Below, in pieces: positions 1 through 12,800 of a stretch of 64,000 nt of DNA. The stretch's first letter is position 1; each line of letters starts with the position of its first letter. The DNA is from Pseudoneurospora amorphoporcata (Eukaryota > Ascomycota > Sordariomycetes > Sordariales > Sordariaceae). Below the pieces are notes generated by a model. That model saw only the letters and a list, made by a program, of their open reading frames with translations. It made no database searches and had not been told where the DNA came from. A program made the position numbers and the translations under genes. The stretch is from contig MU859185.1 of the NCBI GenBank assembly GCA_033297205.1, forward strand, positions 40,290 through 104,289. The letters run 5' to 3'.

Positions 1-2398
1 CGTAAGCTTTCTTTTTCCGGAACTATCTCTCCGCTCAACAAGAACCCAAAAGAATCCTTTTTTGGTGGTTGTCATGGGATCTTGTGGTTGGACGGTTATC
101 ATGTGTCAAGGTGTCACATGATGCGTAACCAGCTTTGGCACTGTCACCACTCACCAGCGAAACCTGTCGAAGACAAGTTTCTTTCATTCAAAATCACAGC
201 GTTTACAAGGCCCAAGAGAAATGAGTCAGAATACGCAGTCGTATCTCGAGCCCATCCGAGTATCCCGTTCGTTTTCAAACGACATCTTGGCGGCTTTCTC
301 GTATGATTTTTCTTGTAGAGCTCTCTACGGCAGCCTGATATTTTCGAGTTAACGGGACACGCTAGCAGCGCAGAGAAGCGGCCGACTGTGGCCGTGCTGC
401 CCCGACCTGCGGCGGGCACCGACATGCTTTAACCCCCCGTAACTCCAGGGCAGGAATATCCGACTTCCGAAAAAAGAGGCGAAAGCGCGGATGGGAAAGT
501 GACCGAATGCCATATACACAAGCACGACAAGCTACAAGCAATTTTATCAGATCCGTTCGTAAGCGCGGATTCTGAATCCGCGTCTACAATACTCTAGGTA
601 GCGGGAGGGCCGACCTTTTAGGTATCACATCTTCGATTGGTCCGTTTACTCTCCAACATCACAATTGTTCATTTTGACACATTTTTTGACATCTCAATCA
701 CCAAGTCGGGACGATATTTCATCCTGCTTGTATAAGCGGCTTTGGTTCAGACCGGTGCACGACTGCCAGGACGGCAGAGGCGTGGAAGGAAACGTGGGAG
801 TACGGATGAAACGAAAATGGAAAGCGGATGAATGTGGGGGAACGCGGAACACAAACCTGGCCCCACCGTGAACCTCAACAACCAAGTGGAAGTCGGGAAG
901 GGTGGAGCAGCCAAAACAGGGCCCCCGCGCGGTCCCGACCCCGTCTGCGCGGAACGCCGGACACCTTTTTTTCTCGTTAGGTCAATAGCCGATCTATCCT
1001 CGGATTATTGTATTATTGGGCAGTGATTTTATCCTAATGACGGACTTTTTTCGGCAGCCCTACCAAATTCTTGCGGTACATATGTACGGTTTTGCTTCAC
1101 GCTACACTACAGGCTCAAGCCATTGTGTCATTCACGGTCATCGCGTTGCTGAATTCGTGTCTGAGGGCTAGATTAGTGCGACCACAACTGCGCCCAAAGG
1201 TGTGACAAATGATGATCGGGGTCTTTGAAAAAGTGGAAAGCAACGTTGATTTGGGATACACAGCCGCTTATGCTTGTTGCGGTTGACGACGGCGGGAGTG
1301 TGATTTCTCTTTACCACGGAGAGAGTGTCGGATGTTTCGATCCGGTGACCGATAAACGCTTCACGGCTGATTTCGTCCAAAAAGATCGACAGCGTCGATT
1401 TGGCGTCGCACAAGCTACCATGGCTTCCGACGAACGTCGCAGGACGGCACGGACACGGGCGGGTATGTGAAAAAGATTTTCCAATGACAATGAAAGCAAC
1501 GTCAAACAGTCAGCTTCTTGCGAAGAGTGATAGGGCGGCCAATAAGATGGGTGCCTATAATGCCGTCAGGCACATAGGTACCCACCCAACAAGTTCCGAC
1601 AGCTGAGTTAGTCCTGTCATCCAACCGGTACCGTAGTGTGTACACTACGTACACAGCCTAAAAAGACAACACCTCATTCCATGGTACCAACTACAATTCA
1701 AGGCTATTATCGGAAAGACTCATATGCCGTTCGTAGGCCTACGAGTCACGGAGTCACCGTTCACAGTCAGACTTCCAAGAAAATCAAAGTTTGTTAAGAT
1801 CAACGGAAATCGGGAGGCCTGCGAAGGCCCGTCTGTCTACAATCCCGTCCTATCCAGCTATCCAGTTTTTCGGTCGAAACAACACAAATCCTGCTCAAAC
1901 GAGCCCTTTCTTGATCACCGGAGAGCGAAGCAGCCATCGCAACACATTATGGATCTCAACGGAGCTCTCCCCGTGCCATCTGGGGACAAGGATGTGCCGG
2001 CAGTGCCGCAAGTCCACAGCGAGCCAGCATCGTAAGGCGTAAGCGCGGTCGGGTCCCGCAGCCCCTAGTCCCACACCTTGTTCCCAGGTACCCACAGCAG
2101 CCCACAGCGCGGAACCGGCCTGCTGGGCCCAGACCGTTGCGCTCAGACACGTGGGCTAGGAATATCCATTGCGCAAAACGCGATGCAAGACACGCCAGGC
2201 CGCAGGCCTCCCCTTTCCAGCTGAGGCTTGCAGGGCTCGCGGGGCTAGACCCATCCATTGGGCACGTTTTTAGGTCTTTGATGGATCTGACTCTCCGCGG
2301 GGATGGTTGTCGGACACACCTCCGAGCGTAATCGGGAGTAGCTCCTCTCGGCTCTTGATGTTCGGCTTTTTGACGAATAACGGGAAGGATTGAAGAAA

Positions 2399-2410
2399 GG
2401 GGGGGGGGGG
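2399..2410. repeat. Homopolymer G12 tract
   Basis: Twelve consecutive G in an otherwise unremarkable intergenic stretch. This is a simple length-variable repeat. Confidence 0.9.
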
Positions 2411-3398
2411 CTGCTCGGATCATGTTCCGCTTTTTGTTGGTGTTGTTGCTATTGATGTTTTGCGCTACTGCCGAGACGGGTTTCAACAATTTGTTGGTTG
2501 CTTTGCAATTGTCCCTAGGAGGAATGAGTTAAGCCAATCATCCGTAATGCCGATGCCACGGAACCACACTACGAGCGACGACACTGGGACTCTTGGAAGC
2601 TGTGCGGCACGGGCATTGCTTCCGATACTCTCTTGCAACTGGATAGGTATGTAGCTTATACGCAGTGACCTTGATACCGGGAAGATCGCATAGCCTTCGC
2701 GATCCCTCTATTCTGTCTTTCTGCACCATGGATTCCATTGTGACAAGCCACCGATTTCGGAACGACGGGCTACACTACATTGCGAGATAGAAGAGGTTGT
2801 GAATGTCGGTCGACACCACCACGAGCAACAACAATGCATCTGAGCGGAAGATGGAACTGCAGATCAGTTTCAGATTTCCCCAACGATCTTCGACACATTG
2901 ACCATTTTCTCCAACCGGTGCAGTTTATTGCTGTCACACTGCACCTGTGGTGTGAACGTGTACTCGCGTGTGTGTATAAAACTAAGTACACAGAAATAAA
3001 GCTTCTTCGCCGTAACTTGTAGACTTGGGGGGAAAGCCCAACACAGACACACAGGACATAGCTTCCTTTTGGTAGGGAGCTGAGCAGAGGTATGTACAAG
3101 AACCTTGCATTGCACATACGGTAGGTACCTGACATACCTACGCTTGACATTGGTTCGTTACTGAATCTCGTCTCCAAATTTCTTCTTGCATCTTGGAAGA
3201 ATTTTTTTCTCAAGCTAGACGCCGAACAGCTAACTACGTACTGTAACTAAGGTAGCTTTGACTCAACTCCCACTGATGCCGATTAGGAGAATGTAATGAC
3301 ACCACTCGGGCATCCCGTATCACTTCTCACATATCTGGCTTTTTTTCGTTTTCAACCGTTAGGTACGGTAGTATCTCGCTCTCGCTCATAACTCGGTG

Positions 3399-3427
<29 letters not shown>
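3399..3427. repeat. A-rich homopolymer tract
   Basis: A 29-base run of A broken by a single G. No coding sequence or flanking target-site duplication was seen on either side, so there is no support for a retroposed poly(A) tail. Confidence 0.9.
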
Positions 3428-3429
<2 letters not shown>

Positions 3430-6400
3430 AAGGAACATTGGAGTCGCATGCTGCCAAGTACGTACTTACTGCCTGCAGTAAGCAGGGGCAGTAAAAGTTT
3501 TCAGGGTCGGTGTGTAGCACCCCGAACGAACCTACCTAGTATGAGAGAAAAAAAACTCTGATTTCCATTTGGGTAGTAGCACAAAGCATTGCATTCACTC
3601 GAAAGTGCTTATGCAGATGGGCAATGCCGTCGGAAATGCGGAAACCGAAATCTCACAATGCAAAAGTTGTGAATACTTGGGGGTTGTGGTGGTGGGACTT
3701 TTCTCAACCCCTTACTCATTAAGTAAGTAGTCAAAGTTGCTAGGGAACGAATGGGCTGCGCCAAAAGTAGGTAGTCTGTGCTACACTGCCAGTACGCACT
3801 AGCAACGATGGCCGTTCCGGCGCCGATGGTTTATGACTTCAGGTTCCACATTGCTTGTGCTGTGCCTCAACGCTGCAACTGAAACTGGAAGATCTCTTTG
3901 CTGTACATTATACTTTCGAACTGGCATGTCTGATTCGTTTTCAAATCTGGTACTATATTCTCACGTTCACTTTTTCTTGTTGTCTCTTCACCGCCCACTC
4001 ACAACCCTCAGAAAAATCTCCCATCCGAAAGGTTACATCCATGTTCTGAAGGATTGCAGGCTCCCAAGACCTGCAGAGTGCAGACGGATGTGCAACGCTC
4101 TAACCCAAAAAAAAGAGGTCCCAAAACAAAATGTCATTGGTGCATGCACCATCAGTTGGAAGTCTTGGCCTGCATACCACATGCTTCTAGAAAAATTCTT
4201 CAACTGCAACCGACACAAATCGGGACACCCAAGAGAAAGTGGTGTGGTGTTGTCGTAGCGTGGTGTGGCTTGTGAAGTGTTTGCTTGCCTGTCACGTAGA
4301 AACCGGTATTTCCAATGGGTAAACCCGGAATCCGGATCAAAGGTTTTTTTTCTTCCTGATCGTAAATCTAGATTGGGAGCCGACGGCCATGACCAATCCA
4401 CCCAAAACTAACTTCTTTGTTTCAACTCTTCGCAACTTTCGTTCCTATCTCCTGGAGTCTGGGCGAACCGGAGGGCTACCTCCGCATTGAACTGTTTCGT
4501 TCGTTGAATCTGTCTTTAGCACTGACACTTTTGGACCTCCCATCCAATCAGATCTCTCTCTGGAAAACAAAGTGTGGCAGTGTGGCAATGCACCAGCCAA
4601 TGCGACAAACTAAAAATCTTGTTTCTAGGTTCTCGGCTCTGGCCGACTGGGCTCGTGGTTGGTGCACTGTGGGTTAACGTCTGGGCCTCGGCCTTCGGAG
4701 TGCGGAGCCTGAACCGCTTTCAATCCCACCCTCCACATTTGGTCCACCCCCATAGGCCCGCTGGGCTTCGGGATCGACATCTGGTTTACGGGCGGGGATC
4801 TGTCACGGATGCCGACCACGCAAGCGGCCCACTTTGATCCGACCACTCACACACTCTCCCCCATGGATCGATGCTTCGTTGCTCTGCTGGATGTTTCTGT
4901 CGCTTGTGAGTTCTCATCCTGTCTTCGAGTTCGAACTGCAGAACAACAACAGAAACGAAGTAAAGGCCGATTCCGGGCTTCCGGGTTCAGTTATCGTACC
5001 CGTATCCATCAGCTGTACAGTAAAATATTAACGAGAAGTGGAAAAATGTGACCCGGCCTAGTCTCAGACAACATATTTCGGTCCAGACCCTTTCGGCAGC
5101 TGAAAAGGGAAACCCGCGACAACCCGAGTTGAGATCTAGATCGCGACGTCCAAGACAATCTTGTGGTCCTTTCCAGCCTTCCAAGCCTCCAAAATAAGGC
5201 ATGCAAGGCATGATGGTGTCCCAGATCCCGTCGGTCAAAATAAATTTGTGGACCTTGTCTTCATCACGTTGCATTTGCGTTAGGTATATGCTAGACATAT
5301 CGGATCCAGGTCGGGTAAAAACAGCCACAGTGCAGTTCGATAGCAGCGGGAAGCGCAACGCGGAGAATAATATGGGAGCGCTAGCTAGCCAGCTGCTAGT
5401 CTTTGTCTCAGTTTTTTCGAAACTGCATGTGATGCGATGCGACTTGGATTGATTTAGATTTTGGCGTCTAGGCCATCAACTACTGCGGTAGAATTCGGCA
5501 GCCACGAAGCAAAACAACTGGGCTAAGAACGCATCACTGACCATCGGTATTTAGAAATCATTGTCTGTTTGACATTCAGCTTTCGTACCTCACTACATAG
5601 GTACCTCTATGCAGGAACAGGCAAAACTCGCGTTGGTCAGAACTCTAAAATCACCGGACGTCGCATTGCTTAGCATTGCTTCACTAGTCCCTACGTAGTG
5701 TATTCTAGTGTACACGGGCATCGACCGTACTGCTTACGATGACTGTCGCTGCCGCGTACGTCGGTCGTATTGATATGTAGGCACCCATCTACATACGAAG
5801 AGTATCTTCGGCTTCGTGTCGCGAGATTATCATGGTGATACCAAATGATCCAAACTCGGGTTAAAAATGTCGAAAAGCATTGAGATGTAGCCTAATAGAC
5901 ACGATAACAGCGATGGTGACGATGATGAATGACAGATCGGATCTGATTTCCTCGGATTAGTCACCACGAATAAGTCAGTACTTTCTTACTAACCCCGAAT
6001 CCGAATATCATCTCCAGGATGACCGTAAATGAATTTTGTCCCCTCTATCTCTGTCTTCCTTCAAAGCCTTTATGACTCCTCATGACGGTAAATCATTACT
6101 TCCCGCAATGTATTACCAATCTTCCCAAAACTCTTGACTGTGATGCATCGACACAAGTTCTTCGCATGACGCGGCTGCGGCGGGCGTGTGCGCCCGACGA
6201 CGAAGCACGTACGGCTTTAAGAGTTCAACCCCGACCCAGTACGGCTAACGGTGTTCCGCGGAATGGCTGGATCTCATCAAGCTGTCCGCGGATTCCATGG
6301 CCGGGAGATCTTGATACTTGATGGGTAATCAAGGGTTGGTTTGCCATTGGCATAGCGGGATGGACAGTTCGAAACATGAACCACGTAAATAGTCCAAGTA

Positions 6401-6890
6401 TATATATATAGTGTTAGCAATAAGCGACCAAGTCATAACCCCCACACTTCAGAAAAGAAGTTGATGCGTGGGTGTGGAGAAACAAGACGAAATTGAAACT
6501 TATATATATATATCACGGTATATACATCTCACTATCTCATTGGCAATATCCTGCCTCTCTCACTTCCTCGTCGTGTGTGACTCCTGACTCTCTCTCATAG
6601 CCTCTTCACTTTTCTCATATCCCACTAAACATCCTCCACTGCGCAGAATCACATGGCTCCTGAATGGTGAGGCCGTGTCTCAGCACATTCCATGTTCTCC
6701 TTCCTTGGTGCGGCTTCATAGGATGAGGGTAAAACCGCCTATCTTTCTCACCAGGTGGCTTGTGTAATGTGGGAGCCATGTAGTCGATGGTGTTTACTCC
6801 TGCGTTGTTACCGCCCTTGTATGTTTGTGACAGGATCGCATTGAACATAGACCCCCTTTCCGCCTGACGATTGCTTAGCCTTGGCCGGAC

Positions 6891-9800
6891 TTAAATAATG
6901 ATAAGCTGTAATCAATCTTAGTTAAGGCCGGTTCCGAAAGCATTACAGAAAGAAAATAATGTGCAGGTTGAAACTTACCTCAATCAACTTCTCAGTCAAC
7001 CCGAAACACTGTCTATCCTGCTCCTGATGGCTCAAATTGAAGCTGCAACTCCTCCACAAGCCCCCGAAACCCATGCCATCCAAGGTTTCATTCAACTTAG
7101 CAGCCTGCTCCATCGCCCCCGAAAACTGCGGGTTATTCGTCAGCGTCTGCAGCAGCTCGTGCGCGCTCCCCAGCGTCGTCGGGTTCTGGCAGTGCAGCAC
7201 AATGTCGTCGAGAATGGTGATAATGGGCCCGGAGAGGGTCATGATAACCGACGGTCTGCCGACGGCGATCTCGTTGAGCCACATCAGCGTGCGGTTTTGT
7301 ACTGCGTCCTCGAGGTACTGGAAGTCAACCAGCTCGATGGCCGTGTTGAGGAGCAGGTCCTGGTCTTTGATGTAGGCCAGGCCTTTCGGACCGCGGCTCA
7401 TGTTGAACGCGGATATGTCGTCGGCTGCGGGTGCTAGTGCATCACTGGCAACGCCCCTCACGCAAGGGTCACCGGGGACACCGCCACCGGCTCCAAGTCC
7501 ACCGTCCAGACCGCCGGCAGCAACAGAGCCAGAAACGGAACTGACCGGAGGGTAAAAGGTAGGGATGCCCGCCGACCAAAGACTATGCTTAAGTTCGCCC
7601 GCGTCGAGCGTCCTTGCTAGTATCAAGGCCATGTAGGGTGATGCGCAGAGTTCCTTCATGGTCTTTGTGTTCATACTTGTGTAAGTCGTCATCTCCAAAA
7701 ACGTGGACAACACTCTCAACGCCGTCTCCTTGGTGATCGTATCTGTCAATCCTCTCACCAAGCATGCGCACGCGGCGAAGTGGAAGTTCTCAGCCGTGAA
7801 GTGAATGCCATATGCCTCATCGAGCAGGAGCGCAGCCTCCTCCAGCTGGGCTCTCCCCTGGAGAAGATAGTGAACCATCCTCTCGCCCTTGAGGTCGCCC
7901 GTTGTGCTGATGTTGCTCAAGACCGACTCCAAAAACATGGCAGTGCAGTTGAACAAGTTGGGAGGCACCAGTCGGAGGAGGGACATGGCAAGCCAGAAGA
8001 GCTGCAGACCGTAACGGGACGCAGATGGCAACTTAGACATCATCTTGGAGAGCGAGGTGACGATGGCGACTAGCATGTCGCTGTTACTGTCATCACCAAA
8101 GCGGCCGATGCTGTTTCGGAGCGCTACAAGGACCTGGTATAGCAGGTCGTCATCAACCTCCTCGCGTGCTAGACATCCCATGACAGTGAACGCCCGAGGC
8201 TGGATAGCTGGGTTGTTCTGGAAAGCTGTGCTCGCCACAAGGCCCATCCATCGGGACCGCCATTTGTTGGCGAGGTCAACAGTGGGGGCGGCAACAGAGC
8301 AGGTCTCGAACAAGAGAGTCGCTAGGTTTTCGGTGGCTACCAAGGTAGCGCCCCCGTCCTGGTTAGTCGATATTGATGCCCCATCCCTCGTAAACGTGAC
8401 GTTGTTCGTGAAGAGGTCGCTCCGCGGATCCGACAACGTGTCGAGTGTCACCTTCAGCTTATTGAGCCGTACCTCATCCAGGGCAAACGAAGTACAAGCC
8501 GCATGGATGGTGTTGATTAGTAGCCGGTGGACTACTTGCCTGATGTCTGGATTGCCTGTGTTGGCAAGCATGGTAACGACGTGGAAGATTTCCGGCATAA
8601 ACATCTCGGCTTGCTCGCCACTGTCAAATGACAAGGCGAGGCAGAATTGTAGCAGGACGCAAATTTCGTTCCATACCGAATTTTCAGGCAGATACTTGGT
8701 CGGGCGCAAGGAAGACCGGTTCAGTGCCTTGCGTAGCCTGGACATTACCCTTCCACGCAAGGTAATCGTGCCAATTCCACCTGCTATCGAGGTCAACGTG
8801 TCCGTTTCCGCAAAGCCAAACCCTCTGTTAAGTGCTGCCTTGATGACCTCCTCAAGGAAACTGTCAAGCAACTTGTCGTCCTGCTGGATAGCGGGCCAGA
8901 CGCATTGCTGTAGCTGAAGAAGGACCGCCGGGTCTGAAAGGGCAATGTCAATGAGCTTCCTCAAGAGAGCTGCAACTTTTTCCATGCCCTTCTCACCGTC
9001 CATCTCGTTAGTGAGCAGAGACGGGCGCAACCCGGGTATCCAGGGAGCCATGTAGGCGAGGCATAATGGCTTCTGCTCATTTGAAAAAGCGGGCCAACTG
9101 GCGAAGAACTCGTTCAAGAAGTCCCCAGTAAGCTGCGGTTCCGACTCGGCTAACTTCTGGCTGATTTGGATGATGAATTGCGAAGCATCGCTCGGAACAG
9201 CGATGTCTTTGGTGCTGACCAGCCTCGACGCAGCCTTAAACTTGAATGATTTGCACAACGCCCCCAGCAGATTATATGAAGATAGCCTGAGCATGGGGTA
9301 TGGACTGGCCAGGTTCGTCAATGCCAAGTTTAACAGAGTACCGGGGACATCCTGTGGCTTGATAAATCTTTCCTGCGGTTGATTATGCTTTGGGTCCTTG
9401 CGGTATGCCGCCTTTTTCATGCGAAGGAGACTCAAGATCATGGCCTTCTCGGGACTTGTGAAGTACATCACAATCTTGCCATTATCCGCCCTAAGACCGA
9501 ACGCCGAATCATCCTCCGTCTGGATGGATGTTGGCGCCTCCTCAACCTCGCTCAGGCGGAATGCATCGTTAATTACCACACTAATCCGGGATGCTGGATA
9601 TATTTCTTGTCGCTTCTTGGTCGAGACCCTAACGAAGCTTTCGCTGATCGAAAGGGAAACGTCGATTTTACCCTTGGTCTTCGACAGTCTTGTGATGTTG
9701 AAACCGTTCTCAGTCTCGTCCATGAATGCCTGGGTGACCTTGTTCAGGTTGAATGTCTTGTGGTCGAAGTGGGCGTAATACTCTCGATAACTTCCCAGAA

Positions 9801-12800
9801 GATGATATTCGATGTTGGCGGGACTATAGATGCTGTTCTCGTTCCTAATCCAAGTCTTGAACACCTTGCGGAACCCCTTCTTGCAAGCCGAATTCATGTT
9901 GAAAATGTACACGCGCGAGAGCTGCTTCGCAAGCTCAGTTGGTGTAAGCAGTTCAATTTTCCGCAGTAGACTCTCCGCTGGTTCGGACTGCACGTTGTAG
10001 AACGTAGCGTCGATGAAAATGCCAAATGGCCGATCCCAAAGTCGACTAGCAATCTTCAGATAGTAATACAAGTATGCATCAACGTCGGCAGACTCGGTGT
10101 CTATGTACCGCAGCAGGATGCATATCATATTGATGCCGTCCTTGGACATTCCAGCATCATAAACGGCGGGGGGTGGAGTCGACGAAGATTCGACACCGCG
10201 GAACGCATTTCGAAGCATGAAGTCCTGGAACCTGGAGTAAACAGGCGGCAGGTTTGCCGAGATCTGTGGCCTGTTCCAGGTCACAGCCAGCGGCGGTGGC
10301 CCCAAATTCATGATGAGGCTCCTCAGGGGTTCAAGGAGGTTGGGCTTTCCCCTTGTGGTGTCGCCAGGTGACCTCACGAGGTCTCGCCTTTCAATTGAGG
10401 AGAGCCGTTGCCGAACTTGGTCCCAGTGGTCATACAGAATCCTGTGAAGGGACACACAGGAACCAAAGTCGAACGACTCGTCGCTGTTGGGACGCTCCAT
10501 TGTTTCCGGCTCGACCGAGATCTCCCTCAGAAATGTGGTCACTCGATAGATATTCTTCGTGAGGAAGTCGTTCAATGGGAACATGAAAGGTTCCTTGGCG
10601 CCGAAAAGGACATTGTTGGCCAAGTTTTGGATGACTTTGGCAATCAGGAGGAGGCCACGACGCATCTCCTTGGAAGGTGCCGTAGCAACCAGGCCCTCGA
10701 CCTCGGGAGCAACAATGGCCGGGCAGAAAAAACGTAGGAAGATGAAGGCGCCAACTGCTGTGTACTTAGCCTCAGAGAATCGGGGCATCACCGCTGCAGC
10801 AATCTGTCACACGCGTCGTATTAGCTCTCGGTACTTGGCAACTACCCGTAGACGGGCGGCACTTACAATACTGCAAATTTTCCTGAATGATGGCGGTATC
10901 CTGGCCGATGAGGCGCAAATGTCATCGATGAATACGTTGGCCACGATTTCGAGCTGCAGGGCATTCTTTTGCAACTCCTCTGGTGAAGTAACTCTGGTCG
11001 GATCGAGCTCGAGATTGAGGTCTTTGGATGTTTGCATCAACCGATCCAGTACCTTTTGCAGGGTAGCTTTGAGGTACCCTGCGCCTTTCCATTTTGCATA
11101 GATCGAGAGCATCTTGGTCGCGACGCAGCTCCTACGCAGCAACTCGGATTCATTCTCCGTCTCCTCAATCTCCTGTTTGATCAGGGCTTCAAGGAGCACA
11201 AAACTTTGACCCCTCGATTCATAGATGCTAAGCAGCGCAATGGTCAGCTCATCCACCTCGTGGCTGGGGCAAACCGCGCCCATGGCCATAGCTAGTGTTG
11301 GATCGGCCGTCAGAAGGCCCAGAAGCTCATCGTATTTTTCATTCACAGCTGCACTTGAGAGGTTACTGAACTCAGCCCCCTGGACCAAGATGTTATAGAG
11401 CACCCTGACAAAGGCGGTTCGGATCTCGGCGTGTTCATGGTATCCGACGTTGAGTGCTGCCTTGAGTCCCACATCGATGTTGGCGCTCAAAAGATTGGAC
11501 ATGATGGTGATGGAGAGATCGGACGCTGATGGCTGTTCGTCTTTGGAGGAAGAGCTGCTGGTATGCTCGCTCCGGAACATATGCTCATATTGGGGGTCCA
11601 GAACCTCCAAGAACCTGGCGAAATACGATTCGAACAATTTCCCCTTTTTCTCGCTAGTCTGGGCATCAGTCGTCGTGTCATTCAGCTGCAAAGGCAGGCG
11701 AAATGTAAGTTCAGCCAGCGCCTTAAGACATGCCCTGTCGAGATCCTTCTGCACCCTAGCCATCTCGTCTTGGCGGCTTTGACCTTGATCGAAGACGCCC
11801 ACATCAATCCTGGGAGAATGAGGCCTCGTAACCCAGTTATAGACGTAGGCAAGAAGTTGGTTTCGGATGCGGACATCGTCACGGAGATTGAGATGCTCCT
11901 TTCTCTTGACAATGGCCTCAGAGAGCTGACAGATTTTGATTTTGACGCGCAAACTGTTCGGTGAGTCTGGCACCCCGTCCAAGAACCTGGCGAAGCTATA
12001 CGTGAGTGAGTTGAGATGGAGCGAAGATGCGGCCCCAAGCTCAGTTGGGGTGTCGAGTCTTTCCACCAGCGACCTGAGGAGCGATGCTGCCTGTTCGGCA
12101 AACGTAATCTCGTTGTCTTGGCCCCTCGAGGACGTCTCGAGGGCCCCAGTGAATAGTACGTCAAGTTCTGATTCGAGGGCTCTGAACAAGTGCTGATATA
12201 GCGCAGGCGATACTTCGGTTGCGAGGATCTCCCTCATCGTCTCCCGGATCCTAACATTAGTACAAGCCAGGAGCTGGATACTGAGCCTGAGGTATCTATT
12301 GAGGAAAGGTTCTTCGTGGTTGTCAGAGGACAGCCTGTCAATCCACCGCAACCCACCGACTGCCGGCTCCTCAAGAGTAGCGGCGTGCTCAGCCGTACAT
12401 ATTCCGCCCAAGGATGCTAAGAATCCGGAGTAGTTGCGCCATTCAGCCACAACTCTTTCTCCCATGGACTCGGCCGATGTCAGAGAAACATCCTTAGACA
12501 AATGAAGCCACCTCTCGAATACGGTCTCCCATGCATTCAGAATACCGGCGCTGGGATACTGCAAGCGCCGTAGCAGTCCTCTGTTGCGCTTTTGGAAAGC
12601 AACCAGGCCGGTAAACCTGAAAGTCCGTGACGAGATCTCGCTGAAAATATCTGCATTTCGCAAGAGGGCCAGAGAGGGCTTCGATGCCGAAGGTGCGGCA
12701 GCATCGATGATGCTGCATTCTTCGAGGAAGGCTCCAATGCAAGATGTCACTATCTGACAAACTTCAATCTCCGCCGAGCAAAGTGACACGAGGAAGAGGG

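Larger units (their letters stand above)
1..6890. other. Gene-free intergenic region (6.9 kb)
   Basis: I find no ORF here with recognisable protein sequence, conserved splice signals or consistent codon use; the open frames are short and of random composition. The region holds a run of 12 G (2,399-2,410), a long A-rich tract (3,399-3,427), short TA repeats near 6,400 and 6,500, several copies of the palindrome AGGTACCT or near variants, and two perfect short inverted repeats (1,632-1,649 and 3,465-3,482). The part next to 6,890 is presumably the 3' UTR of the RasGAP gene. The rest could be the promoter or leader of a gene to the left of the window. No tRNA or 5S rRNA was recognised. Confidence 0.6.

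Noticed and set aside
3399..3427. A-rich tract as the tail of a retroposed LINE or SINE
   Set aside because: No coding or tRNA-like sequence upstream and no flanking target-site duplication.
6615..6848. A 77-codon minus-strand frame as a possible extra C-terminal RasGAP exon
   Set aside because: No clear acceptor joins it in frame and its sequence does not look like the family's C-terminus.
8045..8917. A 290-codon plus-strand frame inside the RasGAP gene
   Set aside because: Antisense shadow; no recognisable protein, while the minus-strand frame is continuous with the RasGAP.
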